From: Leucobacter denitrificans | GTDB lineage: Bacteria; Actinomycetota; Actinomycetes; Actinomycetales; Microbacteriaceae | NCBI RefSeq assembly: GCF_014396385.1 | Contig: NZ_CP060716.1 | Location: 1,302,001-1,366,000, forward strand | Direction of reading: 5' to 3' | Length of the DNA stretch: 64,000 bases | In this document: in pieces, positions 15,091 through 24,508 of the stretch | Layout: each line of letters starts with the position of its first letter | Numbering within the stretch: position 1 is the stretch's first letter | Made by a program: the position numbers and the translations under genes | Notes under the pieces: model-generated | The model's input: only the letters and a program-made list of their open reading frames with translations | Told to the model about the DNA's origin: nothing | Database searches by the model: none

Positions 15091-15840
15091 TCACACGGCG
15101 GCGAGCTCGGCGGCAGCGCGCGTGAGTTCTGTGACCGCGGTCTCGACGATCGCGTCGGTAATTCGCGCGCTCGGGCCCGAAATCGACACCGCCGCAGGGG
15201 GTGTGGATCCGGGAATCGCGACCGCGATGCAACGCACGCCGACCTCCTGCTCCCCGTCATCAATGGCGAAGCCGCGGCGCCTGGCGTCGCGGAGATCCAC
15301 CACGAGCGAATCGGCAGTGGTGTGCGTCGTCGCGGTATAACCAGGCATGCCCGTGCGCTCGGTGAGATCTCGAACGCGCACCTCGGACAGCGTCGAGAGC
15401 ATCGCCTTGCCGACCCCGCTCGCGTGCGGCAGCACCCGGCGACCGACCTCGGTGAACATGCGCATGTGATGCCGCGAGGGCACCTGGGCAATGTAGGTCA
15501 CGAGGTCACCGTCGAGCACCGCGAGATTCGCCGTCTCCTGCGCAACGTCTTCAAGCCGAACGAGCACCGGCCGGGCGCGCTCTGCGAGCCTCGGCGTCGC
15601 CCGCTCCCCGAGACGCATGAGCCCGGGACCGAGCGCGTACTGCCGGTTCTCGAGCTGGCGCACGTGGCCTAAGTCGAGCAGCGTGCGAAGCAAGCGGTGT
15701 GTTGTGGGCTGCGCGAGATCCGCCCGATCGGCGATCTCGGCAAGCGTGAGCTCACCGTCGGCCTGCGCGAGCACCTCGAGCAGCGCGAAGGCACGAACAA
15801 CGGACTGCACTTGGCCTGCCTGGGACGATTCTGCACTCAT
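15091..15840 (-). CDS. IclR-family transcriptional regulator
   Basis: A 249-residue IclR regulator with an N-terminal winged helix (VVRAFALLEVLAQADGELTL, then IADRADLAQPTTHRLLRTLL) and a C-terminal effector domain ending GVRCIAVAIPGSTPPAAVSI. It is divergent from malate synthase G, with a 105-bp shared promoter region that contains an inverted repeat, so it probably controls the glyoxylate genes in response to a small organic acid. The ATG of MSAESSQ was chosen because the upstream codons run into the operator. It ends 22 nt from the convergent lplA. Confidence 0.9.
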   Translation of the reverse strand: MSAESSQAGQVQSVVRAFALLEVLAQADGELTLAEIADRADLAQPTTHRLLRTLLDLGHVRQLENRQYALGPGLMRLGERATPRLAERARPVLVRLEDVAQETANLAVLDGDLVTYIAQVPSRHHMRMFTEVGRRVLPHASGVGKAMLSTLSEVRVRDLTERTGMPGYTATTHTTADSLVVDLRDARRRGFAIDDGEQEVGVRCIAVAIPGSTPPAAVSISGPSARITDAIVETAVTELTRAAAELAAV

Positions 15841-15846
15841 AGATTC

Positions 15847-15893
15847 CACGATACGAAATAGGGATTCCAAAAACAAGAATTTCTCCTATCGTG
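15847..15893. promoter_or_regulatory. Inverted repeat between iclR and malate synthase G
   Basis: CACGATA at 15847-15853 faces TATCGTG at 15887-15893, and within it GAAAT (on the plus strand) faces ATTTC, so two similar half-sites point towards each other around 15870. The arms lie in the leader of both divergent genes. This fits binding by the adjacent IclR regulator; the match to a known consensus was not tested. Confidence 0.5.
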
Positions 15894-15945
15894 AGGAGGT
15901 ATAGGGCCAAATCGGCACCGACCCTCGAAGATCTCGGAGTACAGC

Positions 15946-18129
15946 ATGACCACTTACGCCAGCCGCGCAGACCTGTCCGTCGCAGAACCGATCATCGCGT
16001 TCGCCGAGGAAAGCCTTGAGCGTCACAATCTCGACCCCGCAGGGTTCTGGGCCGGTGTGAGTGACATCGTGCACGATCTAGCTCCCCGCAACGCTGCGCT
16101 TCTGAAGATTCGCGAAGACCTCCAGGCGCAAATCGATATTTACCATCGCACCAACCCCGGCCGCCCAGACCCCGCCGCCTACCGCGCCCTCCTCACCGAG
16201 ATCGGCTACCTGCAGCCAGAGCCGAGCAACGTGCAGGTCACCACAACCGGCGTTGCTCCCGAAGTTGCGAGCCTCGCCGGACCGCAGCTCGTGGTGCCCA
16301 TTCTTAATGCTCGCTTCGCACTCAACGCGGCAAACGCGCGCTGGGGCTCGCTCTACGACGCCCTCTACGGCACCGACGCGATTTCGCAAGAGGGTGAGCT
16401 TGCCCCGGGCTCTGGGTACAACGAGACCCGCGGTGCCGCGGTCATCGCACGCGGGCGCGAACTGCTCGACACCGCAGCTCCCCTGCGCGGCGCCTCACAC
16501 GCTGATGCCACGGGCTATTCGGTGCGCGACGGCGAACTCATCGTGTCGCTGCACGGTGGATCAGAAGCAAAGCTCGCAACACCCTCGGCGTTCGCTGGCT
16601 ACACCGGCTCGGCAGAAGCACCCGACTCGGTGCTGCTCGTGCACAACGGACTGCACCTCGAGATCGTGATCGACGGCTCCGGTTCGATCGGGGCGACGGA
16701 CGACGCGGGCGTGCAAGACATCGTGCTCGAATCAGCGCTCACCACGATCATGGATCTTGAGGACTCGATCGCGGCGGTCGACGCCGAGGACAAGGCACTC
16801 GGATACCGCAACTGGCGCGGGCTCATGGACGGCTCCCTCACCGAGGAGGTAGCGAAGGGCGGCAAGACATTCACCCGCGCGCTCAACCCAGACCGCACCT
16901 ACACGGCGCCTGACGGAAGCGAGCTCGTGCTCCCAGGCCGCTCGGTGCTCTTCGTGCGCAACGTCGGTCACCTCATGACGAGCGACTCGATCCTCGATCG
17001 CACCGGGGCAGAGGCACCCGACGGCATCATCGACGCGATCATGACCGCGCTTGGCTCGCTCGACGACATTCGCGGCGCTCAAGCCAACTCGCGCACCCCG
17101 TCGATGTACATCGTGAAGCCCAAGATGCACGGCCCCGACGAGGCCGCGTTCACCGCCGAGTTGTTCGGTCGCGTCGAGCAGCTCCTCGGCCTCCCCGCAC
17201 TCACGCTGAAGGTCGGCATAATGGACGAGGAGCGCCGCACATCGGCGAACCTCGCAGCCTCGATTGCCGCGGCGAGCGACCGTGTCGTGTTCATCAACAC
17301 AGGGTTCCTTGATCGCACGGGTGATGAGATCCACACCTCGATGCACGCCGGCCCGTTCTTGCCGAAGGCTGCGATACGCGGCGAGCGCTGGCTGCCAGCT
17401 TACGAGGCGCGCAACGTCGATATCGGTGTTGCGTGTGGGCTCGATGACCATGCGCAGATCGGCAAGGGCATGTGGGCGATGCCGGATCTCATGGCCGACA
17501 TGCTTGAGCAGAAGATTGGGCACGTGCGCTCGGGCGCTTCGACGGCGTGGGTTCCGTCGCCGACCGCGGCGACCCTGCACGCGACGCACTATCACCTTGT
17601 CGACGCATTCAAGGCTCGCGCAGCGCTGCCGCCCGCATCGCCCGACTCGCTCGATGCGCTGCTCGATATTCCGCTCGCGTCGCCCGCCGACCTCACTGCT
17701 GAGGTGGTGCAGACCGAACTCGAGAACAACGCGCAGTCGATCCTTGGGTACGTCGTGCGGTGGATCGACCAGGGCGTAGGCTGCTCGAAGGTTCCAGACA
17801 TTCACGACGTTGCGCTCATGGAGGATCGCGCGACCCTGCGCATTTCGTCTCAGCTGCTCGCCAACTGGTTGCTGCACGGCGTGATCACTGAGGCACAGGT
17901 CGATGCGGCGCTCGAGAAGCACTCGGCGGTGGTGGATCGGCAGAACGCAGGCGACCCACTCTACGAGGCACTGTTGGGGGCAGATGGCCAGACACCGGGT
18001 CTCGCGTTCGAGGCCGCTCGTCGCCTCATCCTCGAGGGTGCATCGCAGCCGTCGGGGTACACCGAGCCGCTCCTCCACGCACTGCGCCGCGCGAAGAAAG
18101 AGTCGCTCGTGAGCAGCCCAACGGCTTAA
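15946..18129 (+). CDS. glcB: Malate synthase G
   Basis: A 727-residue malate synthase, the long monomeric G form, which condenses glyoxylate with acetyl-CoA to malate in the glyoxylate bypass or glycolate use. Landmarks are the [15 protein letters not shown] segment, the [17 protein letters not shown] strand with catalytic Arg/Glu region nearby, [15 protein letters not shown], and [20 protein letters not shown] near residue 455. Length is as expected. Its start has GGAG about 7 nt upstream. It is followed after 8 nt by glcD in the same direction, so the two form a glycolate/glyoxylate operon opposite the IclR regulator. Confidence 0.97.
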   Translation: MTTYASRADLSVAEPIIAFAEESLERHNLDPAGFWAGVSDIVHDLAPRNAALLKIREDLQAQIDIYHRTNPGRPDPAAYRALLTEIGYLQPEPSNVQVTTTGVAPEVASLAGPQLVVPILNARFALNAANARWGSLYDALYGTDAISQEGELAPGSGYNETRGAAVIARGRELLDTAAPLRGASHADATGYSVRDGELIVSLHGGSEAKLATPSAFAGYTGSAEAPDSVLLVHNGLHLEIVIDGSGSIGATDDAGVQDIVLESALTTIMDLEDSIAAVDAEDKALGYRNWRGLMDGSLTEEVAKGGKTFTRALNPDRTYTAPDGSELVLPGRSVLFVRNVGHLMTSDSILDRTGAEAPDGIIDAIMTALGSLDDIRGAQANSRTPSMYIVKPKMHGPDEAAFTAELFGRVEQLLGLPALTLKVGIMDEERRTSANLAASIAAASDRVVFINTGFLDRTGDEIHTSMHAGPFLPKAAIRGERWLPAYEARNVDIGVACGLDDHAQIGKGMWAMPDLMADMLEQKIGHVRSGASTAWVPSPTAATLHATHYHLVDAFKARAALPPASPDSLDALLDIPLASPADLTAEVVQTELENNAQSILGYVVRWIDQGVGCSKVPDIHDVALMEDRATLRISSQLLANWLLHGVITEAQVDAALEKHSAVVDRQNAGDPLYEALLGADGQTPGLAFEAARRLILEGASQPSGYTEPLLHALRRAKKESLVSSPTA

Positions 18130-18137
18130 TCTGGGGT

Positions 18138-19535
18138 ATGGCTTCAGAGCACATGACCACCCTCAAGAATCTTGCGGCACTGCTTCCGGAGGGAGCGGTC
18201 ATTACTGACTCGGATCGCATGGAAGCGTACCGCCGTGATCGCGCTGCGGATCCACACGCTGGAACACCCATCGCTGTGGTGAGGGCAACCTCGACCGCAG
18301 ACGTGCAGGCGGTCGTTCGGTTCGCAGCCGCGACCGGCACTCCCGTCGTGCCGCGGGGTGCTGGCTCGGGTCTCTCAGGTGGTGCGACTGCGATCGATGG
18401 CGGCATCGTGCTCTCGCTCGAACGCATGCGCGACATCTCTGTTGACCCGGCCACCCGCATTGCGACGGTGCAGCCCGGAGCGTTTAATGCCGAGGTGAAG
18501 GCCGCCGCTGCGGAGCACGGGCTGTGGTATCCGCCCGATCCATCGTCATTTGAGTTCTGCTCGATCGGCGGCAACGTTGCGACAAACGCTGGCGGCCTCT
18601 GCTGCGTGAAGTATGGCGTGACGACCGACTACGTGCTCGGCATGACCGTGGTGCTTGCTGACGGGCGCGCAGTGACGCTTGGTGGCCCGCGCATCAAAGA
18701 TGTTGCTGGGCTGTCGCTTACGAAGCTCTTCGTTGGGAGCGAAGGCACCTTGGGTGTGATCACCGAGGTGCAGCTTCGATTGGTCCCTGCCCAGCGCACA
18801 CCAACGACGCTCGTCGCCCTCTTCCCGTCGCTCACCAACGCCACAGATGCGGTGCTCGCAATTACGCGAACAATGCGGCCGTCGATGCTTGAGCTCATGG
18901 ATCGCATCTGCATCAACGCCGCCGAGGATCAGCTACGCATGGGACTCGATCGCGGGGCCGAAGCGATGCTGCTCGTGCAGTCCGACGAGAGTCCCGACCA
19001 GGCGGCCACAGAGATCGCCGCGATCGAACAGCTCTGCAACCAGCACGAAGCGTCGGAGTGCTACTCAACCGATGACGCGGACGAGGGCGCTGCCTTCATC
19101 GTCGCAAGACGGATCGCCATCTCGTCGCTCGAGAAGCAGGGAGCTCTGCTGCACGAAGATGTCGGTGTGCCGATTCCTCGCTTGAGCGACCTCGTCACCG
19201 GGATTGCAGAGATCGGCGCCCGAAATGACGTCACGATCGCGGTGATTGCGCATGCTGGCGATGGGAACACGCACCCGCTCGTGGTGCTCGACCCGACCGA
19301 CCAGGCGCAGCACGCTCGCGCACATGTTGCGTACGGCGAAGTGATGGATCTCGCGATCTCGCTCAGCGGCACCATCACCGGCGAGCATGGGGTCGGCAGG
19401 CTCAAACAGCCCTGGCTCGGCGACTATCTCGGCCCCGATGTGCTCGAGCTCAATCACCGCATCAAGCAGGCGCTCGACCCCCAAGGCATTCTCAACCCAG
19501 GGGTCGTGCTCGCTGCTGATCCACCTACGGAATGA
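18138..19535 (+). CDS. glcD: FAD-linked oxidase, glycolate oxidase subunit GlcD-like
   Basis: A 465-residue flavoprotein of the GlcD/D-lactate dehydrogenase type. The FAD-binding (PCMH) motif is VPRGAGSGLSGGATAIDGGI near residue 75, followed by YPPDPSSFEFCSIGGNVATN; the C-terminal oxidase domain carries IAVIAHAGDGNTHPL and GTITGEHGVGRLKQPWL. It oxidises glycolate or D-lactate to the 2-oxoacid. Position 8 nt after malate synthase favours glycolate to glyoxylate. No glcE or glcF iron-sulfur partner is present nearby, so it may work as a single-subunit enzyme. It overlaps the convergent qor gene by 11 nt. Confidence 0.88.
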   Translation: MASEHMTTLKNLAALLPEGAVITDSDRMEAYRRDRAADPHAGTPIAVVRATSTADVQAVVRFAAATGTPVVPRGAGSGLSGGATAIDGGIVLSLERMRDISVDPATRIATVQPGAFNAEVKAAAAEHGLWYPPDPSSFEFCSIGGNVATNAGGLCCVKYGVTTDYVLGMTVVLADGRAVTLGGPRIKDVAGLSLTKLFVGSEGTLGVITEVQLRLVPAQRTPTTLVALFPSLTNATDAVLAITRTMRPSMLELMDRICINAAEDQLRMGLDRGAEAMLLVQSDESPDQAATEIAAIEQLCNQHEASECYSTDDADEGAAFIVARRIAISSLEKQGALLHEDVGVPIPRLSDLVTGIAEIGARNDVTIAVIAHAGDGNTHPLVVLDPTDQAQHARAHVAYGEVMDLAISLSGTITGEHGVGRLKQPWLGDYLGPDVLELNHRIKQALDPQGILNPGVVLAADPPTE

Positions 19536-20499
19536 GCACGACCTTGCCTGTGGTCGCGCGTGACTCGAGCGCGGTGTGCGCGGTCGCGGCCTCGGCGAGC
19601 GGGAAGGTCTGGCCGACCCGCAGATCGAGGGTTCCGTTCTCGAGCGAGTCGAAGAGTTCCTTGTAGCGCCACTCGCGCTCCTCGGGCGTGCGCAAGAAGT
19701 GTCCGAGCGAGGGGCGGGTGATCGAGAGCGATCCACCAGCGTTCAAACGTTGCAGGTCAAACGGCGGTACCTGGCCACTCGATCCACCGAAAAGCACGAA
19801 CTCGCCGCGCGTGCGAAGTGTCGCGAGCGACTCATCGAAGGTGTCTTTGCCAACGCCGTCGTAGACCACCGCAACGCCCTCGCCGCCCGTGAGTTCGCGC
19901 ACGCGATCGCCGAAACCGGCGTAGTCGATCGACTCGCTCGCTCCCGCTGCCGAACTGAGCTCGCGCTTCTCGGGCGTCGACGCCGTGGTGATGACGCGGA
20001 TCCCGCGTTCGACCAACAACTGCGTCAAAACGAGGCCGACGCCTCCGGCACCCGCGTGCACGAGCACGGTGTCGCCTGGCTGTGCGTGTGCGGCAGAGGT
20101 TGCGAGGTAATGCGCCGTCAGGCCTTGCAAGGGCAAAGCTGCGGCGACCTCGGCTGGCAACTTCGCTGCGAGTTGCTCGGGCACTCGAACAGCGCCCTCG
20201 GCGGAGACAACGAATTGTTCGGCATAGGTCTTCTTCGCCTCCGAGGTGGTCACAAGATCACCTACTGCGAATCCGGTGACGCCCTCGCCAAAGCCGATCA
20301 CGAGCCCCGACGCTTCATTGCCGGGCGTGAACGGAAAATCGACTGAGTAGACCCCCGATCGTTGGTACGTGTCGATGAAGTTCACGCCCACCGCTCGCGT
20401 TTCAACAAGCAGTTCGCCCGGCCCAGCTTCGGGGACCTCAGTCTCGCGAAACTTCAGAACTTCTGGTCCACCGGCCTGATCAGCAATGATTGCACGCAT
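19525..20499 (-). CDS. NADPH:quinone oxidoreductase (zinc-independent MDR family)
   Basis: A 324-residue medium-chain reductase/dehydrogenase. GVNFIDTYQRSGVY and PFTPGNEASGLVIGFGEGV are typical of QorA quinone oxidoreductases, and the NADPH motif is AGAGGVGLVLTQLL near residue 150 followed by IDYAGFGDRVRELTGGEGVA. The zinc-binding cysteines of alcohol dehydrogenases are absent. It probably reduces quinones or enones in the cytoplasm. The gene is apparently monocistronic, convergent with glcD and divergent from the molybdoenzyme gene. Confidence 0.9.
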   Translation of the reverse strand: MRAIIADQAGGPEVLKFRETEVPEAGPGELLVETRAVGVNFIDTYQRSGVYSVDFPFTPGNEASGLVIGFGEGVTGFAVGDLVTTSEAKKTYAEQFVVSAEGAVRVPEQLAAKLPAEVAAALPLQGLTAHYLATSAAHAQPGDTVLVHAGAGGVGLVLTQLLVERGIRVITTASTPEKRELSSAAGASESIDYAGFGDRVRELTGGEGVAVVYDGVGKDTFDESLATLRTRGEFVLFGGSSGQVPPFDLQRLNAGGSLSITRPSLGHFLRTPEEREWRYKELFDSLENGTLDLRVGQTFPLAEAATAHTALESRATTGKVVLIP

Positions 20500-20591
20500 A
20501 CCCCCACACTACGCCGGGGCTCGGAGTTTTCCACAAGTACCCGAAGCCGGAGATGACCACACGTCTAGGCATGTAGCATGGAAGTGACAGC

Positions 20592-20645
20592 GCCCCTCCA
20601 AGGCTAGAGCTTCGGCTTCCTGAAATCGGAGGGGCCTATCTTTTC
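20592..20645 (+). terminator. Terminator-like hairpin in the 347-bp gap before the molybdoenzyme gene
   Basis: GCCCCTCC at 20592-20599 pairs with GGAGGGGC at 20628-20635, enclosing a smaller stem, and is followed by CTATCTTTTCT. In the plus direction this looks like an intrinsic terminator. It lies about 210 nt upstream of the start at 20847, with no convincing gene in between, so it may end a small RNA or attenuate a leader transcript. I see no known riboswitch core in 20500-20846. Apart from this hairpin and the presumed divergent promoters I see nothing else in the gap. Confidence 0.5.
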
Positions 20646-20846
20646 TCCGGCGCTGCAAACGCCCCAAGCAACAATCTGGCGTTTGACGTTCAGATTTCGT
20701 CTCAACCTCGCAAAATGGCGGTTCAGGTTCAGCGGGATCCTTGGGCCGGACTGACATTATTGGAAAGATACCAATGGTGGGGCGACTTGAGATACTGTTC
20801 GCTGGCTACAGCGATGAAGCATCTGAAACTAGCTGAAGGGTAAGCA

Positions 20847-23141
20847 ATGGGGCGACTTCACCTCACTCATTTTGGAGTGTTCGAGGCAGATTCCGACGGC
20901 AAAACGCTGAGAACACGGCCATGGTCTGGCGATCCCGACCCGCGCCCAGTTATAGACAATGTTGCAAGCAGTCAACACCACCCGGCGCGCATACTACGGC
21001 CGGCCGTTCGCCAAGGATGGCTTGAGCGCGGCCCAGGTGGTGCCGGGCGCGGCGATGAGCCATTCGTAGAGGTGGACTGGGAAACCGCGCTTGAACTACT
21101 CTCAGACGAACTCTGCAGGGTGTACAAAGAGCACGGATCATCGGCCGTGTATGGCGGCTCCTACGGTTGGGCAAGCGCAGGTCGCTTTCATCACGGACTC
21201 AGTCAAGTGCACCGATTTCTCAACAGTCTCGGGGGATACGTCTCATCAGTCGGAGACTATAGTTACGGCACATCTGGCGCACTCATGCCCCATGTGATCG
21301 GTACCGGGCCTGCAGACGTCATGACCAACGCCTCAACCTGGGAAACCGTAGCAGCGCACACTGAACTGTTTATCTCGTTCGGTGGGATGTCGGAGAAGAA
21401 CACCGCGATTAATCCGGGTGGAGTGAGTGGGCACGGAACTCGCTCAGCGGTACGCACAGCGCGTGCACGAGGGTGCCAATTTGTCGACGTAACGCCGATC
21501 CGCGACGATACGTTCGCAGAAGCCGATGCCGAGTGGATCGCACCGCGACCCGGATCTGACGCCGCACTCATGCTGGCTCTCGCGTTCGTTCTCGAGACCG
21601 AAGAGTTGGTGGATCAGCATTTCATCGAGAAGTACACGACAGGGTATCGGCGCTTTATTGCTTATGTCCTCGGAGAGACGGACGGTATACCCAAGACACC
21701 CGAATGGGCGTCAGAGATCACGGCAGTTCCTGCGGAGACGATACGCAATCTTGCCCAGCGCATGGGGCGATCACGGACAATGATCAACTTGAGCTGGTCG
21801 ATGCAGCGCCAGCCGCATGGAGAACAACCTATATGGCTTGGAATCACACTCGCTTCGATGCTCGGTCAAGTCGGGCTTCCGGGCGGCGGATTTCAACATG
21901 GGTACGGCACTGTCGCTTATGTCGGTATGGCAAAACGGGTCTCCAGCACCCCCTCGTTTCCACAGAGGAAAAATGAGGAGAAAGGTTTCATTCCCGCCGC
22001 GCGAATTGCTGACCTCTTACTCAATCCCGGGGCAACGATTCCGTTCAACGGCTCAGAAGTAACGTTTCCGAGAATAGAGCTCGTGTATTGGGTTGGCGGC
22101 AACCCGTTCCATCACCACCAAGATCTCGCTCGATTCCGTCGTGCGTTTCAGCAGCCGTCAACGGTAGTGGTGCACGAACAGTTTTGGACCAGCACTGCTC
22201 GCCACGCAGACATCGTGCTGCCTGCAACCATGTCGATCGAACGTGACGACTATGGTGCCGGCCGAAACGATCCACGCTTCTTCCCGATGCCTGCACTCAC
22301 CGAACCGGCCGGAGAGGCACGCGATGACTACGCAATTTTTGCTGCCTTAGAACAAAAAATGAGCACCAAACACGAAATGCTTTGGTCGTTTTCAGAGGGG
22401 CGCACCGCATTCGAATGGCTGGAGCACCTATACGCCGATTGGTCTATCCACCTCGCTGCCAAAGGAATCGATGTACCAAAGTTCACCGAGTTCTGGGAGC
22501 AGGACTTTATTGAACTCCCTGCAGAGAATGAGAACCAGGTGTTGTTCTCTGATTTCCGTACTGATCCGGTTGCGAACCCGTTGCGCACTCCATCGGGCAA
22601 GATCGAGATTTTCTCTGAACACGTTGACTCATTTGGGTACGAGGATTGCCCAGGACATGCGGTTTGGTTGCCGCCGCAGGAGTGGCTCGGTGATCCGGCA
22701 CGCAAGTTCCCACTCCATCTCATTTCAAACCAACCCAAAACTCGCCTCCACAGTCAACTCGACGTTGGCGCGGAAAGTCAAAGGAGCAAAATCCAAGGCA
22801 GGGAACCCGTGCGCTTGAATCCACAGGATGCCAAGGCTCGAGGACTCGTCGAGGGCGATATCGTTCGCATCTTCAATGACCGCGGGTCGTGCCTAGCGGG
22901 GCTCGCCATTTCAGATGCGCTGCTTGAAAATGTCGCCCAGATTGCCACGGGTGCCTGGTATGACCCAGACCCAAACGATCCATCTTTTTGCCGTCATGGC
23001 AACCCAAACGTACTCACTCCAGATCTTCCGACCTCACGTCTCTCACAAGGCACCTCCGCGCAGCACACGCTCGTCGAGATTGAGAAGTGGACGGGGTTGC
23101 TCCCAGCCCTCACCGTAGACGCTCCGCCGAGGTTCGCGTAG
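20847..23141 (+). CDS. Molybdopterin oxidoreductase of the DMSO/TMAO/biotin sulfoxide reductase family
   Basis: A 764-residue bis-MGD molybdenum enzyme. It follows the DMSO reductase pattern throughout: HHGLSQVHRFLNSLGGYVSS, GDYSYGTSGALMPHVIG (the Ser after GDY is the expected molybdenum ligand), MLGQVGLPGGGF, WVGGNPFHHHQDLARFRRAF, TARHADIVLPATMSIERDDY and LHLISNQPKTRLHSQLD. No N-terminal iron-sulfur motif and no Tat signal are present, so it should be cytoplasmic and single-subunit like BisC rather than periplasmic like TorA/DorA. It probably reduces S- or N-oxides, for example methionine or biotin sulfoxide. GAAGGG lies about 6 nt before the ATG, and a strong terminator follows. Confidence 0.9.
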   Translation: MGRLHLTHFGVFEADSDGKTLRTRPWSGDPDPRPVIDNVASSQHHPARILRPAVRQGWLERGPGGAGRGDEPFVEVDWETALELLSDELCRVYKEHGSSAVYGGSYGWASAGRFHHGLSQVHRFLNSLGGYVSSVGDYSYGTSGALMPHVIGTGPADVMTNASTWETVAAHTELFISFGGMSEKNTAINPGGVSGHGTRSAVRTARARGCQFVDVTPIRDDTFAEADAEWIAPRPGSDAALMLALAFVLETEELVDQHFIEKYTTGYRRFIAYVLGETDGIPKTPEWASEITAVPAETIRNLAQRMGRSRTMINLSWSMQRQPHGEQPIWLGITLASMLGQVGLPGGGFQHGYGTVAYVGMAKRVSSTPSFPQRKNEEKGFIPAARIADLLLNPGATIPFNGSEVTFPRIELVYWVGGNPFHHHQDLARFRRAFQQPSTVVVHEQFWTSTARHADIVLPATMSIERDDYGAGRNDPRFFPMPALTEPAGEARDDYAIFAALEQKMSTKHEMLWSFSEGRTAFEWLEHLYADWSIHLAAKGIDVPKFTEFWEQDFIELPAENENQVLFSDFRTDPVANPLRTPSGKIEIFSEHVDSFGYEDCPGHAVWLPPQEWLGDPARKFPLHLISNQPKTRLHSQLDVGAESQRSKIQGREPVRLNPQDAKARGLVEGDIVRIFNDRGSCLAGLAISDALLENVAQIATGAWYDPDPNDPSFCRHGNPNVLTPDLPTSRLSQGTSAQHTLVEIEKWTGLLPALTVDAPPRFA

Positions 23142-23180
23142 CCGCTGCTTTTTGTCGCAGCGCACTAACAAGCTAAAGAA

Positions 23181-23224
23181 AAAGTAGGTTGGGAGACCTT
23201 CTTTGAGGTTTCCCAACCTACTTT
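23181..23224. terminator. Bidirectional terminator between molybdoenzyme and betaine transporter genes
   Basis: Perfect 14-bp stem: 23181-23194 (AAAGTAGGTTGGGA) with 23211-23224, and four more pairs inside the loop. A-rich sequence precedes and CTTTCG follows it. It lies between two convergent genes and can serve both. Confidence 0.9.
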
Positions 23225-23282
23225 CGTAAATCCCCGCTGGGAGCCAGCTACGAGCACCGAAGTTATCGCTGGGCCTGCGGGC

Positions 23283-24506
23283 TCACAGGTCAGTAGCTTC
23301 TACTTTTTCCGAAAGTGCCCTCACGACCGAGGCCTCGTCAACGTAACCCATAGCTTCACCTGATGCGCTTCGCACCACTACCGGCCCGTTCGCCGCCGAC
23401 AGGGATTCCATAACTGATTCAAGACGCGCATCTGCATTAACGCTATGGTCATTTTTCGGTGCTATTTCTGACAGCGCACGACCGTGCACGTGCGCTGCGA
23501 GAAGTTCCTCCGCCACTAGTAAGCGAGGCTCTGTCTCAGCACCCTCAAGTAGAACTGCTCGGTGCCCCTCACGCTCCAGCTTGGTCAAAATATTGCCCGG
23601 TGTTTCCGAATCAGATACTCTAATCAGCGGTTTCGTCACCGCAGAAGCTTTCACAACTTTCGCTCGAGGGGCTTCGACGGCAAACCGTCGCACATACTCT
23701 GTCGCGGGTCGCAAGACGATATCCTCTGGGGTTCCGACCTGCACCAGTTTGCCATCCTTCATAATCGCAATCCGATCCCCAACTTTGAGGGCTTCAGATA
23801 GGTCATGAGTAATGAAGATCGATGTCTGACGCATGACCCGAGCAAGTCGGATCAGTTCGTCCTGCAGATCAGTTCTGATGAGCGGGTCCAGTGCGCTGAA
23901 AGGCTCATCCAACAGAAGTAGTCGTGGGTTTACCGCGAGAGCGCGCGCCAGTCCAACACGCTGACGCATGCCGCCACTCAACTCTTGGGGATATTTACCT
24001 TCCACCTTCCCAAGACCAACGAGTTCAATCACCTCTCGAGCCCGAGCATAACGCTTCGCTCGCGGGACACCACTAATCTCGAGACTGTATGCAACATTGT
24101 CCAAAACTCGACGATGGGGAAGCAGACCGAAGTGCTGAAAGACCATTGACCAATCTTTTCGACGCATCTCAGTAAGAGCCGCAGATGACAACGATCGAAC
24201 CTCGGTGTCGTCAATCCACACTTCACCAGCTGTCGGTTCGATCAGACGAGTAAGGCACCGCACGAGCGTCGACTTACCACTACCCGACAAGCCCATGACT
24301 ACGAATGTCTCGCCAGAACTCACTGAGAAACTCACGTCATTCACGGCAACCGTGTGTCCGGCCAAATCTGAAATATCCTGCCCAGCCTGAAGCTTCGTTG
24401 CCACCCGTTCAGCGTGAGGTCCAAATACTTTCCAAAGGTTCTTCACTGTGACCGAAGTGCCAGCGCCAACGCCGACTGCGGTCTCACGTACTTCTTGCAT
24501 AGTCAT
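23283..24506 (-). CDS. Glycine betaine/proline-type ABC transporter ATPase
   Basis: A 407-residue ATPase of the ProV/OpuAA type. Walker A is GLSGSGKST, the signature LSGGMRQRVGLARAL, Walker B LLLLDEPFSALDPL and the switch His lies in IFITHD. Residues 290-400 form a pair of CBS domains (ILTKLEREGHRAVLLEGAET to AMGYVDEASVVRAL), which in OpuA sense ionic strength or nucleotides. The start has AAGGA 6 nt upstream, inside the end of the permease gene, and the gap between the two genes is 2 nt. It powers import of betaine or a related compatible solute. Confidence 0.93.
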   Translation of the reverse strand: MTMQEVRETAVGVGAGTSVTVKNLWKVFGPHAERVATKLQAGQDISDLAGHTVAVNDVSFSVSSGETFVVMGLSGSGKSTLVRCLTRLIEPTAGEVWIDDTEVRSLSSAALTEMRRKDWSMVFQHFGLLPHRRVLDNVAYSLEISGVPRAKRYARAREVIELVGLGKVEGKYPQELSGGMRQRVGLARALAVNPRLLLLDEPFSALDPLIRTDLQDELIRLARVMRQTSIFITHDLSEALKVGDRIAIMKDGKLVQVGTPEDIVLRPATEYVRRFAVEAPRAKVVKASAVTKPLIRVSDSETPGNILTKLEREGHRAVLLEGAETEPRLLVAEELLAAHVHGRALSEIAPKNDHSVNADARLESVMESLSAANGPVVVRSASGEAMGYVDEASVVRALSEKVEATDL

Positions 24507-24508
24507 TT

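Noticed and set aside
16732..18078. A 448-codon minus-strand open frame opposite malate synthase G
   Set aside because: Same reason: antisense to a clear gene, low-complexity Arg/Val composition and no family motif. The same applies to 36739-38034 opposite the thiolase and to 8089-9027 opposite the toxin.
20509..20757. An 82-codon minus-strand frame upstream of the molybdoenzyme
   Set aside because: No ribosome site or recognisable motif, and it crosses the terminator-like hairpin; I treat the gap as non-coding.
20560..20846. Possible Moco riboswitch before a molybdoenzyme
   Set aside because: The hairpin resembles a simple terminator and I could not match a Moco-riboswitch core by eye; a covariance search would decide.
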